Of a stretch of DNA of 64,000 nucleotides, positions 11,805 through 23,117 are shown piece by piece. The DNA is from Amphiduros pacificus (Eukaryota; Annelida; Polychaeta; Phyllodocida; Hesionidae), in contig OX439001.1 of NCBI GenBank assembly GCA_949316495.1, positions 32,130,964-32,194,963 of the forward strand. Reading direction: 5' to 3'. The notes beneath the pieces were generated by a model, which was given only the letters and a program-made list of their open reading frames with translations, was not told the origin of the DNA and made no database searches. The translations under genes and the position numbers were made by a program. Within the stretch, counting starts at the first letter, position 1. Every line of letters begins with the position of its first letter.

Positions 11805-14800
11805 TTAGTCGCTATCACTGTCTCTGCGGGTCCTTGGCACAACTGGACCCCCGACTAAACCTGCAGCCGTGTTGAACAGATTGATAGGACTTGCCCCATC
11901 AGTGATCAATGTGGATTTGAGCCCCAATCCTTGCAGCAGTTTCACTTGCATCTCTGGGCCGGCCGTAGCAATGGCCTTGATTGTATCTGGTCCGATGGAC
12001 GTGACCATATCCTTGAACTTGCGCACATCAATGTCTGCTATTTTACTGAGCTTCTCAATCTCCATATCATTCTGCTCGCGGACATATTTCATCTCTGCAT
12101 CCCGGGCCTGAGTGAGCCTTTCTAGGTCGGACTCAGCCTCAATCTTTGTGGCCTGGGCCTTAAGTTTAGCCTGCTCCACGGCAGCCTCACCCTCGATGCG
12201 CGCAGCCTCGGCGCGGCTCTGGGCCTCAGCCTTGGCTTGACCGGTGCTTTCCACTGCAGCACTGTTAGCCTGAAGCTCCAGAAGCTCCTTGCGAGATCTC
12301 TCAGCCTCGGCCTCATCATTGATTCTCTGCCGCTCTAAGCGTCCTTTTGCCTCCTGTTCCAGACGCTCAGCCTCGTGCCTGGCAGCAGCTTCCTGGGAAT
12401 TGGTGGTAATCTCTATGGCAAGCTGGACAGACTTCATCAAAGAGTCCCGAGTCCGCTGATCTACAGGCTCCACTGACTGAATGTCCACACTTGTTATCAC
12501 TAGCATATTTTGTGGAAAGCAAAACCTTTCCCTGATTTTAGAGTTTTCAATACCAAACACAGATGTGCGGATGATCTTTGCTGAATTCTGAAAAAAAATG
12601 CAACAAAAAATTTGTTTGAAATGAATTGTTTTAATATTTGTTAATTTTATTTAAAATAATCAACTCTCCTAAACAATTATATTTTTTATGAAGTGATATT
12701 TAAAATCTTACCTTGTGGAAATCATCAAATGAGACCCCAGCAACAGCTCCTCTGACCCTGGAGGCAATGGCTTTGCAAGCGTCACCCACAAAGTCTGGTA
12801 CACTGAACAGTTTGGTAGCCAGTGCAGCATCCCCTTTGTTCTCCACATCAAAATGCCTGGAAGGATAAATAGATTAAATTATATAAAAGATATCCTTATT
12901 TTTACATTAGCCTAAAATGTGATTTTTAATGTTGCTCTCTATATACCTGTTAAATCTTCAAATTAAAAAATAGCAGGAAAAATCCTTAAAATTGCTTGCA
13001 TCAGGCAACGGGCAAGCTCAGACTTCAAACCCCTCATGAATGACAAAAATGATGTTTTTTGAATGCTGTTTTAAGGGGATTAAGCACCGATTTGGAGAAA
13101 AAAACGTTTAAAATTCACATATTGGTGATAAATGATGTCTATTTTGATGTCTATTTTCTATTTTATTGATGCATCCCCATGTTTGCCTGTTAATTCTATT
13201 TTAACAAGACCCTAATCTATTGCCCCTTTATGAAAGCACACTTCTTTCTTGGCATCATTTTTATGTGGAGTGTGACCATAGAGGCACTGAAAGGTAAAAT
13301 CATAAGAGTATGGTAATATGCTTATGACGTCATCAAAGTTATTGTCCTTTGAATAGTACCAGAATGACGTCAAACAGTGCTACCCTACTTTGAGCCTCAA
13401 TTGAGGTCAAACGCTACCCGTGTTTACCCGTCATGTGCAGCTTATGGCTCAGACAGACCTCAGCTAGGAGTGCAACTCATATGTCTCATAGCAACTTATA
13501 CTATTGCTTATAATTTTAATTTGTCATGATGTTCATATGGGGCTAATCTTTAAATTTCACCAAATTGTAGAATTGGTGCTTAATCCCTTTAAGATATAAT
13601 GAATGGGATCCAAGTTGAAAAAGAAATTATATTTGTATTAGAAGTTCATCTGTTAAGATGTAAATGAGTGACTTACCAGTTGTAGGATAGTTGAAGTGAG
13701 AGCCTGGCATGGTCAGCCGTCTCCACGGTTACAATATCTGTACAGAAATCTGGACCCAGTAGCAGACATATTGACTTGATCATGTTAGGCCTCTTAGGTT
13801 TACCACCAGAGAGACTCAGTTTGGTGAAGTGTTCATCTGGGCCCAGCATCACTAAATCTGGCCCAAATAGCACTCTGAAATAACACATACATTATCCAAT
13901 TATTAACTGTTTAAACATAATCCATTAATTAAAGGTTAAAAACTAACTGGTCTATTATATCAAAACTCACATCTCGATATAGTGTTCATTTATTAATCTT
14001 TTCTTTAAATTATATGTATATTAGCATGATTAATCACATGATAACATTTAATCAAATCTAAAATTTCATTTATCCCATCCCAACAGAAAAAATGAAGGGA
14101 CCAAATGAAAAATTACATTTCCTTTTTCTGCATAGGGACAAATAGCACATCAGGAAAGAGAAGAAAACTCACCTGGCTTTTTTCTCTTTGTAGTCATATA
14201 TCTGAACGGCAGCATTATGTGGCACTTTATATGTGACAACCTTGGTTTTATCCCTACCACTCATTCCACCACCCATCATCTGCTGCTGGTTACGATCTGC
14301 CAGGGGATCTTTAAAGAGCAGCCCCTCGACCATTGGCGGCAGAGCTTTTTCCCATAATTCTTCATCCTGGTTGAGCATGTAGGTTTCCCCAGTTACTGCT
14401 CGCACTTTTCCAGTCTTAACATCTCGTACATAGATCCCCTCATTCTCATCCATAGGTATAGCAGTACGTTTGGTGATGACCTCAACCTCGACGGGTGGAA
14501 CATATTCTGTGGGGCCTCTAATCATCCATCTATCTCCAGGCTTCCGTTCTGTGCCCTGAAAGAAGTAAAAGGGAAAATGAATTTTCAAATTTACTGAGTT
14601 TTTTATACTCATATTAGACGGGTAACCCTAGGGTCATGAAAAGGTTCATAAGAGATGACAACAGTCAAACTATCAGGATGTACATTTTAAAAATTATAAT
14701 AAACTTATATTCTACACAAAAACCTTTTTGTTACTTTCTTTTTTAAGCTTATCTCCTCATATTATTTAAATCTACTCAATTATTGGAGATATCTCAACCA

Positions 14801-17614
14801 AAGAAAATATTTCGGACAATATATTTAACCATTTTGTCTTATCTTTATACACCAATTTAATATATGCAATTCATTCATCACGATGAAATACAAATGCGTA
14901 GACTTGTGCAATAACTAGCAGGAATTTATATGTTCAAGATAAATGATACTGATGCAAGTAGGCTTGTAAAATGTTCTAATGCATGAATTGTAGTACAAGG
15001 TCCTGAAGTTATTAATAAAAGTACTGCAAGTATGCTGGTTAAAGTGCCCGGGGGGGTACTCTCATGATTTTAACCCGCGGAGGCTGGGATGGAACTGAAA
15101 ACCCCAGAGCCTGAATTAGGGAAATATTCTATCATTATTGGTACCCTGATTTAGGACTAGCTGAAATTTGGTACCCTGATTTAGGACTAGCTGAATTTTT
15201 GATACCCTCATTTAGGGATGATGCAAAAGGAGGAGATTTGGAAAAGGGGATTGTGATCCCTGTTTTAGGGAGAAATTTGAAAAACAGTACCCTGTTTTAG
15301 GGAAAATGATAAAATATCTTAACCCGGATGGAACTGAAAACCCCAGAGCCTGATTTGGGGAAATATTCTATCATTATTGGTACCCTGATTTAGGACTAGC
15401 TGAATTTTTTATACCCTCATTTAGGGATGATGCAGAAGGGAGAGATTTGGAAAGGGCGATTGTGATCCCTGTTTTAGGGAGAAATTTGAAAAATAGCACC
15501 CTGTTTTAGGGGAAATGATGAAATATCTTAACCTGTTTTAGGGAAAATATCAGCGAAAAGGACCCTATTTAGCCCAGCTTCCCCGGTAATGCTGACTATG
15601 AGAGTAACCCCCCCGGGTTAAAGTGTGTCATGCAAATTCAAAATATATTACCTGATCAACAAATTTCTCAATTGATTTGAGGATGACTCCTTCATTCTCT
15701 CCAAGAACAAAGACATTTTGGATTCCCCTCTCCAGCCTCTCTCCTGGCATAGGGAAGAAGAATTTCTCGCCTTTTACCAGTCGCTTCTTTCCGAACTGTG
15801 GCTTGCCAGTGTCATCTACAGGGTCGACAATGACACAGTACTGCCGGCTGGTGAGAGTGGTGATGTCCACAACCCCGACAACCTTTTCATATACATTCGG
15901 AATGTGAGTTTCTGTGTCAGACATCTTTATCAACCATTCCTCCCCATTCTTCCTTGTAATATTGAAGTCATCTTTGAATGTTTTCAGAGCCCTCATGTGT
16001 AGTGCCTCTTTTTCTGTCAGAACGTAAGCATTAACTGTATCGACAACTTCCTCATAGGCCCCGGGCAGGTAAGCTCCAGTCTTCTTGACCAGCCATTCCT
16101 CTCCAGTGACCCTGGCACGACCTTCACGGTCAATGCATTCCTTCCTGGCCCTGAGTTTGATAGCCTGATTGGTACTGATCACTGTGGCTCGGATAGTCTC
16201 CTCCACCACAACCTCCTTCTTTGGTATATAAGTGCCTGGGCCTTCAAACAACCACTCGTCTCCTGCAACTCGTTTTTCACCAGACTCCTCCTCAAAGTCC
16301 AGAATGCATCTCAGTCTCAAGGCAGAGTTGGCCGTCACTACTTTGAGGGGTGTCACAGGTTGTTTGAGTACTTCTCCTGGCCACAGAGGGAACGGGTCCT
16401 GAGCGAGACGTATCTCCTGATCAGCGTGATACAGCTTGGCCTGACCACTGGTATCATACTTCACATTGCCGTCCTCCGTCCTCTGCACAGGATTCTCTAT
16501 CATGCAGTAATGCCTGGGCGGCACTGTGATATTCTTCTCTGGACCAAACACGATCCTAAAATAGATGTTAAAATTTCCTCAATTACTGTAGATAGCATAA
16601 TTGATATTCATAATAACTTGACACCAAAAAATAGGCATTCTTATCACCCGTATATCTCAAGGCCCTAACTCACAAGGGAACAAGATTGGTGCAAGATTTT
16701 AAAATGCTAATTGGATACAATGATTTAAAGAGATACTTTCTAGTAAAATACATTTCATAAATTATATGATTAAATGATCATAGATACATAAATACATTGA
16801 AATTCAGAGACCAAAAATATATAGCGGTAACCATGGCAACACAAACCAACAATTAAAATTAATCTGGCAACCCCCATAAATTATGATCATTTATTGCAAT
16901 TTGGGCCTATGACGTCATCGTGCGGGATTTATTACACGTGCCAGTCGAGCTGCAATCATTTTCAATTTTCACAAAACTTGTCATAACTTTGCTAATATTG
17001 GTCCGATTGTCATGCTTTTGGCACCAAAATGTCGCATTTATTCTGTTCTTTCCAACGCACATAAAAATTCTACAGTGCGTCAATTCTAAGACCGAAAATC
17101 GTGACACCGCTATTTTGGTTGCATTGTTGTTTGTTTACTAATTAATTATGTAAGTAGGTAATTGCCGCACGATGACGTCATTCTTTTTTTCCTAGCACGT
17201 GCATTTAAAAGAGCTACTTTTCTCCAAAAAAACATGTTTTTCTTGGGCGGTCATATTAATAGAGCCTACAAATCAATGTGCATTATAATTCTCTTCCAAA
17301 CTACAAAAGTATATCAGAGAGGTGAAAGTTTCCCTTTAAAAAAAATTGTTACTTTAACTTTTAGCCATTACAAGGCTCAAACAAAAAGATTTATTATTTA
17401 GCTAACAGAACTGGTAGTATTACCTCTCATTATCTTGACGGATGTAGGTTTTGGGTCCGATCTCCAGACGCGTGACGTTTGTGTTCTGGTCCAGCACATG
17501 GAGGTAGTAGTAGGGCGGAATGCGGTACAGGGAATCATCTGAGGGGTGAGACGTCCGGCTACTGTAACGATCTTTGTCTCCCCTATCACGGTCACGGTCG
17601 AAGCGAGACATCAT
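11805..17614 (-). CDS. MVP: Major vault protein, paralogue A (6 coding exons)
   Basis: MVP is the shell protein of the vault, a large cytoplasmic ribonucleoprotein barrel; many copies assemble side by side through the long cap helix. Coding exons in transcript order: 17614-17424, 16555-15652, 14555-14173, 13874-13677, 12856-12712, 12587-11805. All junctions are GT-AG and in frame, giving 867 aa (human about 890). Residues 1-490 are the MVP repeats ([50 protein letters not shown]). About 493-650 is the shoulder (LCLLLGPDF-type core, [17 protein letters not shown]). About 650-810 is the Ala/Glu/Arg-rich cap helix ([20 protein letters not shown]). The cap end follows ([20 protein letters not shown]). 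The start MMSRF gives an Asp/Arg-rich N-terminal extension that paralogue B lacks. The human C-terminal tail is mostly absent. An acceptor near 17660 suggests a 5' untranslated exon. Compared with B, four introns are missing. Confidence 0.97.
13075..13588. mobile_element. TTAA-flanked MITE in MVP-A intron 4
   Basis: The ends GGGGATTAAGCACC and (opposite strand) AGGGATTAAGCACC form inverted repeats flanked by TTAA on both sides (13071-13074, 13589-13592). This matches the target-site habit of piggyBac-type elements. It has no coding capacity. A more decayed, inverted copy lies at about 28530-29048 in a different intron of MVP-B, so the two are separate insertions and not products of the MVP duplication. 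Confidence 0.7.
15047..15617. mobile_element. MITE with CCCGGGGGGG termini and 8-bp TSD, in MVP-A intron 2
   Basis: The left end CCCGGGGGGGTACTCTCATG and the right end, read on the other strand as CCCGGGGGGGTTACTCTCAT, are inverted repeats. TTAAAGTG is duplicated directly outside both ends (15039-15046 and 15618-15625), an 8-bp target-site duplication. The interior is a tandem duplication of a segment containing TACCCTGATTTAGGACTAGC. An 8-bp duplication fits hAT-like transposition, but the termini are not typical, so the superfamily is open. Confidence 0.8.
16724..17340. mobile_element. Inverted-repeat MITE in MVP-A intron 1, carrying an X-box
   Basis: The ends TTTAAAGAGATACTTTC and TTTAAAGGGAAACTTTC (opposite strand) are inverted repeats. 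A second, inner inverted pair, GACGTCATCGTGCGG, sits at 16911-16925 and 17165-17179, and contains a CRE-like GACGTCA. GTAACCATGGCAAC at 16827-16840 is a full RFX X-box. No protein is encoded. A target-site duplication is not clear. Confidence 0.6.
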
Positions 17615-19123
17615 GGGACGAGTAGTAAGCTGTATACTTCACTTGGTGTTCTTGCAAATGCCTGCAAAATATTTCAAATGTGATTTCAAAGGTATCTGTC
17701 TTTATGCTGTAACTTATAATAGTTCTTAAATCAAGGAATTAACTTTATTACTGAAAACTGCATAATAATATATATCCATCCTTTGTCAAATCAAATCAAA
17801 TCAAATTTAATTCTTTGAAAATAAAGCATTCGTGCAAAACAATTTTGTCTGGGCATCCTCAGTCTCAGTCATGATCAAGCAGGACAAGGTGGGAGTGGCT
17901 TCGTGAAGCTGGTGTGGAATCTTTGACAGCCATGACAACCATGTTTGTCTGCTTGAAATTTAATAAATCTTTATAAACATGTGAACAGATAACTGTTTCG
18001 GCGAGAGCATGTGTTAAACGTACCTTCCAGTTCAGATGCAATGGAGATTTTGGATGTCTTGCACAACAGCCAAAGACAAACGTCCTGCCAACGCTAGCTA
18101 TACTTAATGTGCTGATCGGCATTTCTGGACTCGACACTCCTGCCCATTTGATGCAAACTCCTGCCTTATTTTGAACCCCCCAGGTCTGGCTGTCTCAGAC
18201 TCGTGACGAGTTTTAGTCTGAAGCGCTGACTCACCCTTTTGTGTATCTGCCATAAGTCTTACTTTAAAAGTAGGTGTGCGAGTCCCTGGCAGGATCCCGC
18301 ACGTCAAACACCAGTATTAGCATATTGTTTATAGTTGTCTTTATTCCTAATTTCATCGGTCTTTTACTAAATATTTTATTGTCACTGCAACACTTTGATG
18401 TCAATATGAATTTTTCATCCTTTTGCATAGTCCATGGCCCTTTTTTGTACGGCAGCTGGGCCTGTTCACAAATCAAATAGTAACATTCATTCATAAATCC
18501 ACCCTCTCAGAGTCAAATTATCCAACACAAATACACAGGCCCTTTTAGTCAAATAAGAGACTTTCGTGGAGCTCAATAAAACAAATGCAAAAGTTGCAAA
18601 TTTGACCAATTCCAGAGTGTCAGTTGATGAGAGCAATAACCATTCAGTTGGCACTGCCCCAGAATTTTACTTATTTATTTATTATTGTATGTATCTCCTA
18701 TCTGATGATCAACATTTATAAATCTTTGATGGAATACCAACAGCATTTTGGTTATTTCAATCAGAGTCAGATGGTATTAATGCATTAGAAATAATTTGTA
18801 AACATAAAATCTTCAAACCTAAGTTATTTGTCAGTTTCCAATATCATATACCTGCTCTTAACCAATAACTAAGATAATTTATGGAACCATCTACATGAAA
18901 ATATTACAGACTAGACAAATCTGCACTGCCCAAATGACCCTGTTGCCAGTTAATTTGAACATTTTTTTAATCTCAGTTGTTTAATGATTCATCTATTTAT
19001 TTAATCTGAGAAAGCCATCTTAGCAATGTTGAAATGTAGACCCATGCCATGAATGTTCAGCAAACCAGATGTTAGTGCTTATAGTATTATTATTTAGATG
19101 ATAATTAAAACAGTGTTCTATAT
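17615..19123. other. 5' flank of MVP-A, no second gene seen
   Basis: This is sequence upstream of the minus-strand MVP-A start. A splice-acceptor-like tract ends just upstream of the start codon, near 17660, so a non-coding first exon probably lies further up (17.9-18.3 kb is moderately G+C-rich). No convincing coding exon was found. Confidence 0.4.
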
Positions 19124-19655
19124 GGCTTATTGCATTCGGCACGTTGCGCGTTTGGGACTTGGCGCGTTCAACACCGAGTGGCCTGTTTGAGTGTGACGTC
19201 ACAAAAGGACATTGCGTGAAAGGTATCAATGGCAGGTCCAGGGTTTTACATTTGTCAATATGGGGTTCTTACCAGTCTTGTTCTGTACTAGTATTTAGTA
19301 CCGGTAAGTTTCTTGCACATTTGTGTTCAAAAGTTTAATAGAAAGTCATGTAAATAAGAAGATAGACCAAATGCTATAAATGTGAAATTTGTTTAAATGT
19401 AGAACCCCCTTCAACATCCATTTCTGGACCCGCCATTTTACCCAAGCTGATTCCCGCCAAATTCAGTGAGGTGTCATTTTTATAACTTTTAAATAATAGG
19501 GTTTTATGATTTAAATTCAAGTTTGATGTCATGTTGAACGTACATGCAAACATTCCTAATCAAACTTTTTGACCTCAAAAGCCCTCCAAAGACACGAGGT
19601 GTCAGACATTTCTCTAACTGACACAACGCGCATTACGCGCCAAATGCAACAAGCC
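19124..19655. mobile_element. Mutator-like MITE with a 9-bp TSD
   Basis: The left end is GGCTTATTGCATTCGGCACG. The right end read on the other strand is GGCTTGTTGCATTTGGCGCG. Both are directly flanked by GTTCTATAT (19115-19123 and 19656-19664). A perfect 9-bp duplication is the hallmark of Mutator-like transposition. The 532-bp body has no open frame of note, so it is non-autonomous. The ends are still clear, which suggests a fairly young insertion. Confidence 0.82.
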
Positions 19656-19780
19656 GTTCTATATCTATTCCTAGGGAGTCATCACATGATACTGCCCAGG
19701 GTTTGATGTCACTCATTTCTCTGACTTTCTTTGTCACACATAAGCTGCCCTTTACCTAATTACCGCCCCCCTCCTGCCTG

Positions 19781-20150
19781 CAGACCAGGTCTTGGTGACT
19801 GGGGAAGTAGAGCTGCAGACTTACAATCCAACAATCGTTGGCTATCTCAGTAATTAATATGTAAACAGTACTCACAAATTCACTTGCAATACTCATGCAA
19901 AAATCAAAGAAAATACAAATCCCTTGTAATGTTTGCCACAAACACTTGTTTAATATTTCTCAATTTCAAATGATGCTACACTGTAAACAACTCCTCATTT
20001 TTGCATCAATGTGTAAGATCTGACACCTGAATGCTGGGTCAGGGTCACAGCATGGTGCCCAGTAGCACACCCAGCCTCTTGTAACTAAATTGTTTAATTA
20101 CCCTGTAGGCTTGTGGTCAAGTGGGGGGAACTACAGGGCTCAAAACTGAT
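19781..20150. repeat. 370-bp sequence shared with 35255-35625
   Basis: This block (from GACCAGGTCTTGGTGACTGG to the region of GTGGGGGGAACTACAGGGCT) matches 35255-35625 with scattered substitutions and small indels, in the same orientation. One copy lies about 2.2 kb upstream of MVP-A and the other about 0.5 kb upstream of MVP-B, where it sits inside an hAT-like element. It could be a repeat family member or a remnant of duplicated MVP 5' flank. Confidence 0.75.
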
Positions 20151-20462
20151 TATAAGAGATTGTCATTTTCAATACTTAGCATACTTTGTTGTTTTGTGTC
20201 TGGACAGACATATTAATTTTTATTAGTTCTTCTAAAATATATTGAATAAAACTGTGCTGTACAATTATTATATTCTTACCATCAAACTATTCTTCAAGTG
20301 CAACAAGATGTGACCATTTAGTTTGTAAACATCTATTATGAAAAACAGTCAATTTTGAACCCTCGTCTTGGCTTGTCAGCCTGTCACATATTAGCAGCCT
20401 GCTCAGAGGCAATGTTTCCGCCCCGGGAGCGGCAATTAGGGATAATATGGTAATAGTGCACA

Positions 20463-22034
20463 TCTACTTCCTTTGATAGCTTATGTGTCCATTATCATGA
20501 AACCTTCATCATTTACTCTAAAATTATTGAGATGATGGGCCTGTGACCTTGAAAAGCAGGTGAAGGTTACCATTCATCAAACTCTTTTGGGGTCTTTACA
20601 AGATGCTCATGTGTGTGAAGTCTCATAAAGCTGTCATCATTTGTTCTTGAGTTATTGCAATGATGGGGATTTCACAGAATTGTCCCTGTGACCTTGAAAA
20701 GGTGAAGGTCACTGTCCATCATACTCATCTGGGGTTTTCACCAGTTGCTTCTGTGTGTCAAGTCCCAAAAAGCTGCCATCATTTATTCTCGAGTTATCGC
20801 AATGATGGAGATTTCATGACACAATTGTCCCTGTGACCTTGAAAAGTCAGTGAAGGTCATGTTCCATACAAAAATGTCCGAGATCTTCACCAGATGCTTA
20901 TGTGTCAAATCTCATAAAGCTGTCATCATTTGTTCTTGAGTTATTGCAATGATGGGGATTTCTCATAATTGTCCCTGTGACCTTGAAAAATAGGTCAAGG
21001 TCACCGTCCATTGAACTCGTCCGAGGTTTTCACCATATGCTTATGTGTGTCAAGTCTCATAAAGCTGCCATCATTCGTTCTCGAGTTATAGCAATGATAG
21101 GGATTTCACATGATTGTCCCTGTGACCTTGAAAAGTAGGTGAAGGTCATGTTTCAAAGAACAAATGTCCGAGATCTTCACCAGATGCTTATATGTCAAAT
21201 CTCAAAGCTGCCATCATTTGTTCTTGTATTGTTATTCTTGGGATTTCACATAATTGTCCCTGTGACCTTGAAAAATAGGTCAAGGTCGCCGTCCATCGAA
21301 CTCGTCCGAGGTTTTCACCATATGCTTATGTGTGTCAAGTCTCATAAAGCTGCCATCATTCGTTCTCGAGTTATAGCAATGATAGGGATTTCACATGATT
21401 GTCCCTGTGACCTTGAAAAGTAGGTGAAGGTCATGTTTCAAAGAACAAATGTCCGAGATCTTCACCAGATGCTGATATGTCAAATCTCAAAGCTGCCATC
21501 ATTTGTTCTTGTATTGTTATTCTTGGGATTTCACATAATTGTCCCTGTGACCTTGAAAAATAGGTCAAGGTCGCCGTCCATCGAACTCGTCCGAGGTTTT
21601 CACCATATGCTTATGTGTGTCAAGTCTCATAAAGCTGCCATCATTCGTTCTCGAGTTATAGCAATGATAGGGATTTCACATGATTGTCCCTGTGACCTTG
21701 AAAAGTAGGTGAAGGTCATGTTTCAAAGAACAAATGTCCGAGATCTTCACCAGATGCTTATATGTCAAATCTCAAAGCTGCCATCATTTGTTCTTGTATT
21801 GTTATTCTTGGGATTTCACATAATTGTCCCTGTGACCTTGAAAAATAGGTCAAGGTCGCCGTCCATCGAACTCGTCTGAGGTTTTCACCAGATGCTTATG
21901 TTTGTCAAGTTTCATGAAGCTGCCATCATTTGTTCTCGAGTTATCGCGATGACAAGGATGTTTGCATACATTGTATGCATGCATACATACACAAGCACAC
22001 ACACACGCCTGATTACATCAGGGACTGAGGATAA
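20463..22034. mobile_element. Pearl/Helentron-like repeat element with tandem core, copy 1
   Basis: The boundaries come from comparing this element with 29763-32404. Both start TCTACTTCCTTTGATAGCTT and end with a palindrome (CCTGAT-TAC-ATCAGG) followed by CTGAGG-RTAA. The core is tandem units of about 145 bp, organised as 285-bp dimers, two of which are almost identical. Each unit holds TGACCTTGAAAA and AGGTCAAGGTC. An ACAT/ACAC microsatellite precedes the tail. Core array plus microsatellite plus palindromic tail is the known plan of molluscan pearl/CvA elements, which are regarded as non-autonomous Helitron relatives. Frames across the core are by-products of the repeat. Confidence 0.75.
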
Positions 22035-23117
22035 AAATCACCTCACTATACACTATCTGTATTAAAATCGGGAGAAGAAATGTTGGTATATTCATATCTA
22101 ACTCTAAGACAACGTTGCTTTTAAAGAATTTATTTCATATTACACATAGGTTAGGTGTATACAAATATCATACAACTGCTTGATAACCAGCATCTAAGAA
22201 GAATATATGTTTGATATCTCTCACATTTAAACTGGAATAATTAACTAAATACATGAAATATATTCACAATTATGAAGAAATATGCATTTGAATAAATTTC
22301 TGTGAATATTTTTAACATAATAAAGTGATAAATAAATCAGGAATAATAGAAACTGTTATTCTGAGAATACCTCAACCAGGTTGGTCAAATAATCCAAATA
22401 TCCCAGTTATCAAACTTTCTCTGTCCAATGAAAAATATCAAATAAAATATCACAGAAATTTTCTATGTTTACATACATATCTTTATACATTGTTAGACCT
22501 GACACACTCTTTAGGTTTGACGCAAACCAAATTCTTTCATTGATCACAAGGCAATGCTTCGGCACAAATAATCATTTCCAGTCATCACCATAACTAGCTG
22601 TGCAGAATATAATGCCTGGGAGAACTCATATTTCTTACATTAGTTACATTCATTGACACTATCTAAAAAAGTTTGCATAAGAGCATATAATATAAAAAAA
22701 TGTTTATATTATTGTATTATTCAAAACATGTACAGGTATATATTGTATATCACTCATAAGTGTAATCAGTATTGATGTATATCACTAACATATTGCATTA
22801 TTCAAGTCATTTTAGAGATGACCTTGAAGAAGGTCATATCTTTCTGTACTCTGAGTGTCCTTATCCACATTCAACCAAGGACCCACTGTTCTGAGGGTTG
22901 AGTGCTCCTGTCTTCACACTATAATAAATTTTCCAGATGATCAATAAAAGGCAATGAAAGCAACAGATGATCAATAAAAGGCAATGAAAGAAAATGCAAA
23001 GAAACAGTGAGGTATTATTGATGTCAAGACCACATTTTGTGTTTTGCGTGACCTCACTTGAATAACAAGTAACAAGGTGAGGAATGTCTTGTTTCCCTGG
23101 TAACAGCACTGTTCTGT
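22035..23117. other. 3' flank of MVP-B, AT-rich, no gene
   Basis: Sequence between the pearl-like element and the MVP-B stop codon. It contains a short tandem duplication of GATCAATAAAAGGCAATGAA near 22940-22990. No coding signal is visible. The MVP-B 3' UTR must lie here; an AATAAA overlaps the stop codon itself. Confidence 0.5.

Noticed and set aside
21139-21708. Two identical 94-codon frames
   Set aside because: Same cause: the 285-bp tandem unit of pearl-like copy 1.
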